This document shows, one piece after another, positions 1-5,919 of a stretch of DNA of 11,015 nucleotides. The notes under the pieces are model-generated. The model worked only from the letters and a program-made list of their open reading frames with translations, did not search any database and was not told where the DNA came from. Source of the stretch: Sediminibacterium sp. (GTDB lineage Bacteria; Bacteroidota; Bacteroidia; Chitinophagales; Chitinophagaceae); the NCBI GenBank assembly GCA_017987615.1, contig JAGNTI010000037.1:1-11015 (forward strand), in the 5' to 3' direction. The stretch's first letter is position 1, and every line of letters starts with the position of its first letter. A program made the position numbers and the translations under genes.

Positions 1-755
1 GATGCATCAAATTTAGCTGATGGGTTGGTAATTAATTCTACACGATCAATGATATCTGAAGGAATTTGATCTAGTGTTAGGGTAGTAGGTCTGCCATCTA
101 CAAAAATAGTAGGCGCCGCGTTTCTTAAGGTAACGTTACCATCAATATCTACATTTACAGAAGGAATATTTTTCATGATTTCTGTTGCAGACTGTCCAGT
201 GCTCACTAAGTTTTTATCGACGTTAAAAATTTTACGGTCGATACCCATTTCAAATTGCGGCTTGCTAGACGAAGTAACAGTTACGTTACCAAGGTCTGTA
301 GCATCGGCAGTGATTTTGATATTTCCTAAATCTTTATCTGCCATACCCATCATTTGCTGCATATTTGGAGCTGCTCCTGGTTGAGGCATTTTAATACCAA
401 AGCTGATGGTTTGGTCGAAGGTTTTAAAACCTAGGCCAGAAACCTTTAGTTTAAAGTTGCCAAATAAAGAGAGGTTTTCGAAGCTAAAATCGCCATTTGC
501 TTTGGTGATTTGTGTGCTCAACACTACTTCTTTCATTTTTTTAGTTACGGTATCAAACTTATTGCCCGTCAATTGAACCGTCATGGCATCGAGGGCCTTA
601 TTGGTTTTGCTGTCTACAATTTTACCGTAAAAATGTCCAATATTAGTTTGGGCACCAGTAGGCATGCCGCCTGTTCTAGCGCCAGGATATTGCGCTTGAA
701 GGCTATTTAAGCAGAATCCAACGAATAATGTAATTATTACTATTATTTTACGCAT
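1..755 (-). CDS. TonB-dependent outer-membrane receptor, N-terminal part (runs off the left edge)
   Basis: The frame is open from the ATG at 755-753 to the window edge, giving 251 codons and no stop. Residues 1-21 look like a signal peptide: a positive start (MRK), a hydrophobic core (IIVIITLFVGF) and a likely cleavage after LQA. Residues about 40-121 resemble a carboxypeptidase-regulatory-like beta-sandwich domain. A Met/Gln/Pro-rich linker follows at about 122-142. From about 155 there is a TonB-receptor plug, with ATEIMKNIPSVNVD (190-203), IFVDGRP (217-223) and a DRVELITNPSAKFDA end (237-251). This pattern is typical of the Bacteroidota outer-membrane beta-barrel receptor family. Such proteins sit in the outer membrane and import ligands using TonB energy; the substrate cannot be told from this part. 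The beta barrel lies outside the window. No SusD-like partner is visible. Family assignment is firm, specificity unknown. Confidence 0.9.
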   Translation of the reverse strand, partial: MRKIIVIITLFVGFCLNSLQAQYPGARTGGMPTGAQTNIGHFYGKIVDSKTNKALDAMTVQLTGNKFDTVTKKMKEVVLSTQITKANGDFSFENLSLFGNFKLKVSGLGFKTFDQTISFGIKMPQPGAAPNMQQMMGMADKDLGNIKITADATDLGNVTVTSSSKPQFEMGIDRKIFNVDKNLVSTGQSATEIMKNIPSVNVDIDGNVTLRNAAPTIFVDGRPTTLTLDQIPSDIIDRVELITNPSAKFDA

Positions 756-779
756 CTTATTTATTTATAATTATTTATG

Positions 780-787
780 CAAAGGTC
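780..787 (-). promoter_or_regulatory. Possible -7 element of the receptor gene
   Basis: On the minus strand this reads GACCTTTG, which keeps the TTTG half of the Bacteroidota TAnnTTTG element but has GA in place of TA. It lies 24 bases before the receptor ATG. A TTG at 807-805 is 17 bases further upstream and could be the -33 element. The match is imperfect, so the call is tentative. Confidence 0.3.
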
Positions 788-800
788 CATCAATTAATTG

Positions 801-899
801 AATCCAATAAATCCAATGGACAAGCGGTAATATGACAATTTTTTGAGGGTAAAGTTTTGAAAATGGCTAAAAACGGCAGTTTTTTATCGGTAAACGGCA
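801..899. repeat. Short direct repeats in the receptor upstream region (possible operator)
   Basis: Three repeat pairs lie in the gap between the DUF445 stop and the receptor start. On the plus strand AAACGGCA occurs at 871-878 and 892-899, 21 bases apart (two helical turns). CGGTAA occurs at 825-830 and 888-893, 63 bases apart (six turns). AATCCAAT is a near-tandem pair at 801-808 and 810-817. On the minus strand the units read TGCCGTTT, TTACCG and ATTGGATT. Regular helical phasing upstream of a probable promoter suggests binding sites for a dimeric or repeat-binding regulator, but this is inference. Confidence 0.35.
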
Positions 900-911
900 A
901 AATAATGGAGA

Positions 912-1517
912 TTATCCGCCAATCCAGGTTATAAACACCTGAACAATGCCTATTAAAAAGCCCAATACGGCACCAATAACTTCAATAAACCTAAATTCTT
1001 TGGACATGATGGCCTGTAATATCTCTTCTAGCTTATCGGAGCTAAAATTGCTTACTTTTTCCGTTACAATGGCTTCTAAATCAAGTTCATCCTTGAGTTT
1101 TCCCATATAACTGGTCATGAGTACTGGAAATAGGCTTTCCAACTCCTTCATGAACACAGATTTAAGCTGTTCAATGGTTTTGTCGCCAATAAACATGCTA
1201 ATAATGGGCATTTCTGAAGCCAATTTGTTGCGTAAAAAGTTATCTATATGGGTTTCTACGATGGGCATTACCTGTTTAAGGTTGTTTCCATCGGTGATTT
1301 TTGCCTCAATATCTTTAAAGGAAAGCAGCTCTTCACTTACTAGTTTGCCTAGTTTTTGGGCAAATTGATGTTGTCTTTTTGGAAAAATTCCCTGAAAAGT
1401 GAGTCCTAAAACCTTAACGGGAAGTCTTGGATGAAACAACATTTTGATAGCGATCCAATTGGTAAACCAGCCTATAAATGCTGATATCAAAGGGATTGAA
1501 AGGATAAGAGGCGACAT
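912..1517 (-). CDS. DUF445 family membrane protein, short form
   Basis: The 201-residue protein opens with a hydrophobic segment (about residues 3-24) containing the GWFTNWIAIKMLFHP stretch that marks the DUF445 family (relatives of B. subtilis YheB). It continues with the family's FQGIFPKRQHQFA segment (about 42-54). The middle is amphipathic and helical, rich in E, K and L. A second membrane segment lies at the C terminus (about 180-198, IGAVLGFLIGIVQVFITW). Membrane anchors at both ends with a helical middle fit an inner-membrane protein. The molecular function of the family is not established. Family members such as YheB are about twice this long, so this is the compact version. The ATG at 1517-1515 is used because a stable hairpin lies only 14 bases upstream and no longer N terminus is plausible. 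No TAnnTTTG element is seen between the upstream tRNA and this start, so it may depend on read-through from the tRNA promoter. Confidence 0.85.
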   Translation of the reverse strand: MSPLILSIPLISAFIGWFTNWIAIKMLFHPRLPVKVLGLTFQGIFPKRQHQFAQKLGKLVSEELLSFKDIEAKITDGNNLKQVMPIVETHIDNFLRNKLASEMPIISMFIGDKTIEQLKSVFMKELESLFPVLMTSYMGKLKDELDLEAIVTEKVSNFSSDKLEEILQAIMSKEFRFIEVIGAVLGFLIGIVQVFITWIGG

Positions 1518-1531
1518 AGTGTTATTAATTT

Positions 1532-1563
1532 AAAAAACCTATAAGTAGATACTTATAGGTTTT
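1532..1563 (-). terminator. Hairpin with T-run after tRNA-His (intrinsic terminator)
   Basis: A perfect 14-bp inverted repeat has arms at 1534-1547 and 1550-1563, with two bases (GA on the plus strand) at the centre. The core is CCTATAAGTA against TACTTATAGG. Read on the minus strand, the downstream arm ends in a run of six T (1537-1532), as expected for a terminator of the tRNA transcript ending at 1575. The stem is AT-rich, so it could be leaky. On the plus strand the same hairpin is followed by only four T. Confidence 0.65.
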
Positions 1564-1574
1564 AAAATATGATG

Positions 1575-1649
1575 GGAGAACGATGGGTCTCGAACCCACG
1601 GCCTTCAGTGCCACAAACTGACGCTCTAACCTACTGAGCTACGCTCTCC
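1575..1649 (-). tRNA. tRNA-His (anticodon GTG)
   Basis: The minus strand folds into a standard cloverleaf. The acceptor is GAGAGCG pairing with CGTTCTC, followed by T8 A9. The D arm has GCTC/GAGC stems. The anticodon stem is TCAGT/ACTGA around the loop TTGTGGC, placing anticodon GTG at 1614-1612. The T arm has the TTCGAGA loop. The histidine identity is confirmed by an extra genome-encoded G at position -1 (1649) facing C73 (1575), the usual determinant for histidyl-tRNA synthetase. The 3' CCA is not encoded (C73 is followed by CAT), so it must be added after transcription. Confidence 0.97.
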
Positions 1650-1662
1650 GTTTAAGGGAGTG

Positions 1663-1693
1663 CAAAAATAAGGTAATTGCGCATTTTACAAAA
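1663..1693 (-). promoter_or_regulatory. Promoter of tRNA-His, Bacteroidota type
   Basis: On the minus strand TATTTTTG (1670-1663) is an exact match to the TAnnTTTG -7 element, and TTTTG (1693-1689) matches the -33 element, with an 18-base spacer. The -7 element ends 13 bases before the first tRNA base, leaving a short 5' leader. This is the best complete promoter in the window. Confidence 0.7.
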
Positions 1694-1778
1694 TCTCATT
1701 TTGAACTTTCTTGATTGCCGCTTATCAAAACCTTTGTTAATTTGGCTAAAATGCTGTTTTTTGATGCTTCTTTTCAGT

Positions 1779-1786
1779 TATTTTTG
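1779..1786 (+). promoter_or_regulatory. -7 promoter element before the Prc protease gene
   Basis: TATTTTTG matches TAnnTTTG exactly and is identical to the -7 element of the divergent tRNA-His. It ends 20 bases before the ATG at 1807. The nearest upstream TTTG (1760-1763) gives a short 15-base spacer, so the -33 element is weak or absent. Confidence 0.45.
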
Positions 1787-1806
1787 AAACTTACCATATT
1801 TCCAAC

Positions 1807-3960
1807 ATGGAAAAATTTAAAGCTTTTATGAAGACTAAGAAGGGGATACTATTGGGGGGCATTGTATTATTTGGTGCCATTTTTTTTGCATTTAAGGTAA
1901 GTAACGTTTCGCCTGAACTTCAGCCAACGCAACGTCAAAAATTATTGGCAACCGTTGGTGCTTTATTGGAAGCGCAACATTACAGTCCAAAAGCAATAGA
2001 TGACGCTTTTTCAAAAAAGGTGTTTACAGCGTACTTAAAAGCATTGGATCCTGAAAAAACCTTGTTTTTACAATCTGATGTAAATGGGTTTAAAAAATTT
2101 GAAACAAGTTTAGATGATGAGATAAAAGGAGCACCCATTGCTTTTGTTCCTGCCGTGAGTGCGGTTTACACAAAGCGTTTGCAAGAAACAATTCTTTTAT
2201 ACAAAGAAATTTTAAAATCACCTTTTGATTTTAATGTAAATGATTCGGTGCTTTTAGAAAATGAAAAGCAAGATTTTGCAAATACAGCCGCTGCCAGAAA
2301 AGAGCGTTGGAGAAAACAATTGACTTATGCAGCACTTGAACGCTATGCAGATTATTTGGATCAAAGAGAAAAAAATAAAGGCAAAAAAGATTATGTAGCC
2401 AAGCCAGATTCTACGCTTGAAAGAATGGCTAGAGAACAGGTATTAAAAGCAACCAATAAACGCTTTGATCGAATTCAAAAAACGTTTAATGAAGACCAGC
2501 GATTTAACGCCTTTATTAATGCTATTACGGGTCTTATGGATCCACACACCGATTATTTTCCGCCCATCGAAAAACGTGCTTTTGATGAAGGTATGAGTGG
2601 TCGCTTTTATGGTATTGGTGCACAGTTAGGCGAAGATGAAAACGGTATTAAAATTGCATCTGTACAACCCGGCGGTGCTGCATGGAAGTCTAGAGAAATT
2701 GATGCCAATGATGTGATATTAAAAGTTGCACAAGGAGCTGCCGAACCTGTTGATGTGGCTGGTTATGCCACAGAAGATGCGGTGAAATTAATTAGAGGAA
2801 ATAAAGGGACAGAAGTTCGCTTAACGATTAAAAAAACGACTGGAACCGTAAAAGTGGTAACACTTATCAGAGAAGAAATTGTACTTGATGAAACCTTTGC
2901 AAGAAGTGCCATTGTTACGGAAGGGACTGATAAAATTGGATACATATATTTACCTGAATTTTATGCCGATTATGAAAGAGAAGACGGCAATCGTTGCTCT
3001 GAAGATATTGCAAAAGAAATCGTGAAATTTAAAGCCGAAAACGTAAAAGGAATTGTAATTGATTTGCGTAATAATGGAGGCGGTTCTTTATATGAAGTGA
3101 TTCAAATGGTTGGACTTTTTATTAACCAAGGACCTGTAGTTCAGGTTAGAGATAGAGATGGCAAGTCTAATATTTTAAGTGATCGTCAATCTGGCACATT
3201 ATACGATGGTCCTTTGGCTGTTATGGTGAATGAATTTAGCGCTTCTGCAAGTGAAATTTTTGCAGGCGCCATTCAGGATTATAAGAGAGGCGTTGTAATT
3301 GGAAGTACTTCTACATATGGTAAAGGAACCGTTCAGCGCACAGTTCCTTTTGGCAACCCTATCGATCAGTTCAGTGGACGTACCGACATGGGTGCTGTAA
3401 AGCTCACTTTTCAAATGTTTTACCGCGTTAACGGGGCTTCTACGCAACTTCGTGGTGTAGAATCTGATATTGTTTTACCTGATAGTTATGAGTATTTAAA
3501 AATCAGAGAAAAAGACAATGAGTCTGCTCTTCCTTTTCATAAAATTGCAACCGCACCTTATTTTTTATGGAGCCAAAGTGCGGTGTATGAGTCTGCTATT
3601 GCAGCAGAAAAAGAAAGGGTAGAAAAAGACGCTAATTTTATGACGTTAAAAAATAATCTTGCTTGGATATCGCGCAATTCTGAAGGATATGCGCCTTTAA
3701 GCCTAGCTAATTATCAGACACTACAAACAAAAATCAAAAAAGTAGTAGAGCAAAATACTGCGCTTTTGAAAGTTACAAAGCCTTTATCTGTTAAGCCTGT
3801 TGCTGTCGATGCTGATAAGTTTTATAACAATCCTGATAAAAATAAAGGAGAACGCTATAAAGCTTGGCTTACTGCTGTAGCATCCGACATGCCAATTAGT
3901 GAGACTGTTAAAGTGATGAATAAAATGATACTAGCTAAATCTAGTTTTGTTTTTAAATAA
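1807..3960 (+). CDS. prc: Carboxy-terminal processing peptidase, Prc/Tsp type (S41 family)
   Basis: The 717-residue protein has a basic N terminus and a hydrophobic segment at about residues 13-30, so it is exported or anchored facing the periplasm. An N-terminal helical region runs to about 250. A PDZ domain follows (about 262-355, with FYGIGAQLGEDENG and SVQPGGAAWKS). The S41 protease core runs from about 375 to 560. It contains IDLRNNGGGSL and the nucleophile segment FSASASEIFAGA, in which Ser480 is the likely catalytic serine. The general base is Lys506 in TYGKGTVQ. A C-terminal region resembling the DUF3340 tail of E. coli Prc completes it. Length and domain order are normal for Bacteroidota Prc. 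The enzyme degrades or trims periplasmic and envelope proteins from their C termini. No Shine-Dalgarno is visible. An antiterminator gene follows 39 bases downstream and may be co-transcribed. Confidence 0.95.
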   Translation: MEKFKAFMKTKKGILLGGIVLFGAIFFAFKVSNVSPELQPTQRQKLLATVGALLEAQHYSPKAIDDAFSKKVFTAYLKALDPEKTLFLQSDVNGFKKFETSLDDEIKGAPIAFVPAVSAVYTKRLQETILLYKEILKSPFDFNVNDSVLLENEKQDFANTAAARKERWRKQLTYAALERYADYLDQREKNKGKKDYVAKPDSTLERMAREQVLKATNKRFDRIQKTFNEDQRFNAFINAITGLMDPHTDYFPPIEKRAFDEGMSGRFYGIGAQLGEDENGIKIASVQPGGAAWKSREIDANDVILKVAQGAAEPVDVAGYATEDAVKLIRGNKGTEVRLTIKKTTGTVKVVTLIREEIVLDETFARSAIVTEGTDKIGYIYLPEFYADYEREDGNRCSEDIAKEIVKFKAENVKGIVIDLRNNGGGSLYEVIQMVGLFINQGPVVQVRDRDGKSNILSDRQSGTLYDGPLAVMVNEFSASASEIFAGAIQDYKRGVVIGSTSTYGKGTVQRTVPFGNPIDQFSGRTDMGAVKLTFQMFYRVNGASTQLRGVESDIVLPDSYEYLKIREKDNESALPFHKIATAPYFLWSQSAVYESAIAAEKERVEKDANFMTLKNNLAWISRNSEGYAPLSLANYQTLQTKIKKVVEQNTALLKVTKPLSVKPVAVDADKFYNNPDKNKGERYKAWLTAVASDMPISETVKVMNKMILAKSSFVFK

Positions 3961-3982
3961 ACGCCCCCTTTTTTTATATTTC

Positions 3983-3990
3983 TAAGTTTG
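3983..3990 (+). promoter_or_regulatory. Possible -7 element before the UpxY-like gene
   Basis: TAAGTTTG matches TAnnTTTG exactly and ends 9 bases before the ATG at 4000. No TTTG lies at a proper -33 distance; a TTTTG at 3945-3949 is 33 bases away. If used, the mRNA would have almost no leader. It also argues against the in-frame TTG at 3988, which overlaps the element. Confidence 0.35.
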
Positions 3991-3999
3991 AATTTTAGT

Positions 4000-4503
4000 A
4001 TGGAGCAACAGAAGAAATGGTATGCACTGTATACCAAGCCAAGGTGGGAGAAAAAAATTGATGCGCAACTTAAGAAAAAAGGTGTGGAGTGCTGGTGCCC
4101 ACTACAAAAATTAGAAAAGCAGTGGAGCGATCGAAAAAAAATTATTGAAGAACCTCTTTTTAGGTCCTATGTATTTGTACATATAGATCAAACGGAAGCG
4201 GCTAAAGTTAAAATGACGGATGGTGTTTTAAATTTCGTTTTTTATTTAGGCAAGCCAGCTATTATCAGAGAAGAGGAAATTGATATGATCAAAAAATACC
4301 TCGGCGAAAAAGAAGCAACACTTCAATTAATTTCTGACGAAGGATTTAGAGAGGATACCAAAATCCGAATCAATTACGGAGTGTTTATGGACCGGGAGGG
4401 TGTTGTTACGTATAGCGATAAAAAGAAAGTGTATGTTCGATTGCAAAGCCTCGGACAAGTTATGGTGGTAGAATTCCCGCATTCGCACGTAAGCCTTGTG
4501 TAG
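4000..4503 (+). CDS. UpxY-type transcription antiterminator (NusG paralogue)
   Basis: The 168-residue protein starts with the NusG N-terminal fold in its UpxY form: KWYALYTKPRWEKK (about residues 6-19), a CWCPLQKLEKQWSDRKK segment (31-47) and EEPLFRSYVFVHID. After a helical linker, a C-terminal KOW-type domain contains IRINYGVFMDREGVV and ends in VVEFPHSHVSLV. UpxY proteins bind RNA polymerase and stop premature termination in long 5' leaders of capsule and exopolysaccharide operons. Here no polysaccharide genes follow: the next gene is convergent mtaB, 8 bases away. The target is therefore unknown and may act in trans or at a distant locus. I chose ATG 4000 over an in-frame TTG at 3988 because TTG is rare as a start and overlaps a promoter-like element. 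It could also be co-transcribed with prc. Confidence 0.85.
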   Translation: MEQQKKWYALYTKPRWEKKIDAQLKKKGVECWCPLQKLEKQWSDRKKIIEEPLFRSYVFVHIDQTEAAKVKMTDGVLNFVFYLGKPAIIREEEIDMIKKYLGEKEATLQLISDEGFREDTKIRINYGVFMDREGVVTYSDKKKVYVRLQSLGQVMVVEFPHSHVSLV

Positions 4504-4511
4504 TATAGGTT

Positions 4512-5786
4512 TTAGCGCATTTCCCAATCAATAATTTGATTGGCCCATTCGGTTCTGTAAGGAGTGGTAATTCTGATATAATTATCTGTGTATCCTTCCA
4601 TCATTCCATTTTTATTAAAGTCTTCAAATAGTACTTTTCTAGAGTTCCCAACGTGCTGAGTTGTAAAATATTGAAGCTTCATAAAGGATAAGTTACGAAG
4701 TGTTTTGTTGCGTTCATTTCTGGTAGCAATAGGCACTACAGGCTTTATTTCTAGTGCTTTGGTATTGTCCCTTTCTGAATACGTAAACACGTGTAAGTAG
4801 CTAATATCTAAATCGTGTAAAAAGTCAAAGGTTTCTTTAAAGTGCGTATCAGTTTCGCCTGGAAATCCAACAATCACATCAACGCCAATAGCGCAGTGTG
4901 GAATCATTTTTTTAATTAGCGCAACTCTTTCTTGGTACAATTCTTTTTTGTAACGCCTGCGCATCAGGCCTAATATTTCGGCACTACCACTTTGAAGAGG
5001 TATATGAAAATGCGGCATGAACTTTTTACTCTTCGCAACAAATTCTATAATTTCTGGCGTGAGTAAATTGGGTTCAATAGAAGATATCCTAAAACGTTCT
5101 ATGCCTTCTACGTTATCAAGAGCTTGAATCAGATCAAAAAAGGTTTCGGTATGTTTTTCTCCATTCGGGCCTTTACCAAAATCACCTAAATTAACGCCCG
5201 TTAAAACAATTTCTTTGGCACCACTAGCTGCCACTGTTTTAGCCTGCTCCACCACATTGGCAACTACATCACTTCTACTTTTACCTCTGGCCATTGGAAT
5301 GGTACAAAAAGAACAGTTATAATCGCAGCCATCCTGTACTTTTAAAAAGCAGCGAGTTCTATCATTTTGAGAAAAAGAAGCCGTAAAACCTGTAACATCT
5401 TCGATGTCGCAACTACATATGGTAGTGGGGTTTCCTTTGGATAAAGTGCTGATATGGGCCGCTATGTTAAACTTTTCGGCAGCGCCTAAAACAAGGTCTA
5501 CACCAGGGATTTCTGCTATTTGAGCTGGTTTTAACTGCGCGTAACAGCCTGTAATTACTACAAAACTTTCGGGGGCTCTTTTTTGAATGCGGCGTACAAT
5601 TTGCCTACATTCCTTGTCTGCATTGTCTGTTACAGAACAGGTATTGATAACGTACACGTCGGCGAGGTCGTCAAACTCTTTTTTATCAAAGCCTTCCTGT
5701 TCTAGCATTCTAGAAAGGGTAGAGGTTTCTGAAAAGTTAAGTTTGCAGCCCAGTGTATGAAAGGCAACGGTTCTATTTTGACTCAT
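4512..5786 (-). CDS. mtaB: tRNA t6A37 methylthiotransferase MtaB
   Basis: The enzyme adds a methylthio group to N6-threonylcarbamoyladenosine at position 37 of ANN-decoding tRNAs, using two 4Fe-4S clusters and S-adenosylmethionine. The N-terminal methylthiotransferase domain shows the three cluster cysteines Cys14 (TLGCKLN), Cys50 (NTCSVT) and Cys81 (TGCYAQ). The radical SAM domain has Cys154, Cys158 and Cys161 (CDYNCSFC). It continues through HIPLQSGS and GVDVIVGFPGET. A short C-terminal TRAM-like RNA-binding part covers about 365-424. TLGCKLN and the total length of 424 residues favour MtaB over MiaB or RimO. All key cysteines are present. The ATG at 5786 is the only ATG before the upstream in-frame stop. 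Its 3' end nearly touches the convergent UpxY gene, and it is divergent from the DUF2723 gene. Confidence 0.95.
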   Translation of the reverse strand: MSQNRTVAFHTLGCKLNFSETSTLSRMLEQEGFDKKEFDDLADVYVINTCSVTDNADKECRQIVRRIQKRAPESFVVITGCYAQLKPAQIAEIPGVDLVLGAAEKFNIAAHISTLSKGNPTTICSCDIEDVTGFTASFSQNDRTRCFLKVQDGCDYNCSFCTIPMARGKSRSDVVANVVEQAKTVAASGAKEIVLTGVNLGDFGKGPNGEKHTETFFDLIQALDNVEGIERFRISSIEPNLLTPEIIEFVAKSKKFMPHFHIPLQSGSAEILGLMRRRYKKELYQERVALIKKMIPHCAIGVDVIVGFPGETDTHFKETFDFLHDLDISYLHVFTYSERDNTKALEIKPVVPIATRNERNKTLRNLSFMKLQYFTTQHVGNSRKVLFEDFNKNGMMEGYTDNYIRITTPYRTEWANQIIDWEMR

Positions 5787-5793
5787 GAGCCCA

Positions 5794-5801
5794 CAAAGAT
5801 A
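5794..5801 (-). promoter_or_regulatory. -7 promoter element of mtaB
   Basis: The minus strand reads TATCTTTG, an exact TAnnTTTG match. It ends only 7 bases before the mtaB ATG, which implies a leader of a few bases at most. No TTG lies at the expected -33 distance (around 5821-5823 the minus strand reads TCA). Confidence 0.45.
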
Positions 5802-5858
5802 AGCAGGAACAAGGATTTTTTGACCCTTAATAGTATCTTAAAATACGAAATAATGGCC

Positions 5859-5896
5859 TTTTGGCTTTACATTTTACGATTAAAAAGTTATGTTTG
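5859..5896 (+). promoter_or_regulatory. Promoter of the DUF2723 gene
   Basis: TATGTTTG (5889-5896) matches TAnnTTTG exactly and ends 23 bases before the ATG at 5920. TTTTG at 5859-5863 is a candidate -33 element, but the 25-base spacer is longer than usual. The element covers an alternative in-frame ATG at 5890, which supports 5920 as the true start. Confidence 0.5.
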
Positions 5897-5919
5897 TCTG
5901 TCTTTTAAAACGAAGAATT

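Noticed and set aside
175-710. Two plus-strand open frames (175-384 and 510-710)
   Set aside because: Both are antisense to the TonB-dependent receptor, whose minus-strand frame is open from 755 to the edge and carries a signal peptide and plug motifs.
791-800. Perfect palindrome CAATTAATTG as an operator
   Set aside because: A 10-base AT-rich palindrome is easily expected by chance in this gap, and there is no second copy or known consensus to support it.
1117-1368. Plus-strand open frame inside the DUF445 gene
   Set aside because: Antisense to a gene with clear family motifs; the composition is serine- and leucine-rich as expected for a shadow frame.
3942-3949. TAGTTTTG inside the end of prc as a promoter for the UpxY-like gene
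   Set aside because: It matches the -7 pattern but lies 50 bases before the ATG with no -33 partner recognised. A similar match occurs inside mtaB (5737-5744, TAAGTTTG), so such coding hits are likely chance.
3961-3975. C5T8 tract after the prc stop as a terminator
   Set aside because: There is no complementary G-rich arm upstream, so no hairpin can form; a T-run alone is not a terminator.
3988-3999. TTG start adding four residues to the UpxY-like protein
   Set aside because: The TTG overlaps an exact TAnnTTTG element, and the ATG at 4000 gives the normal family N terminus.
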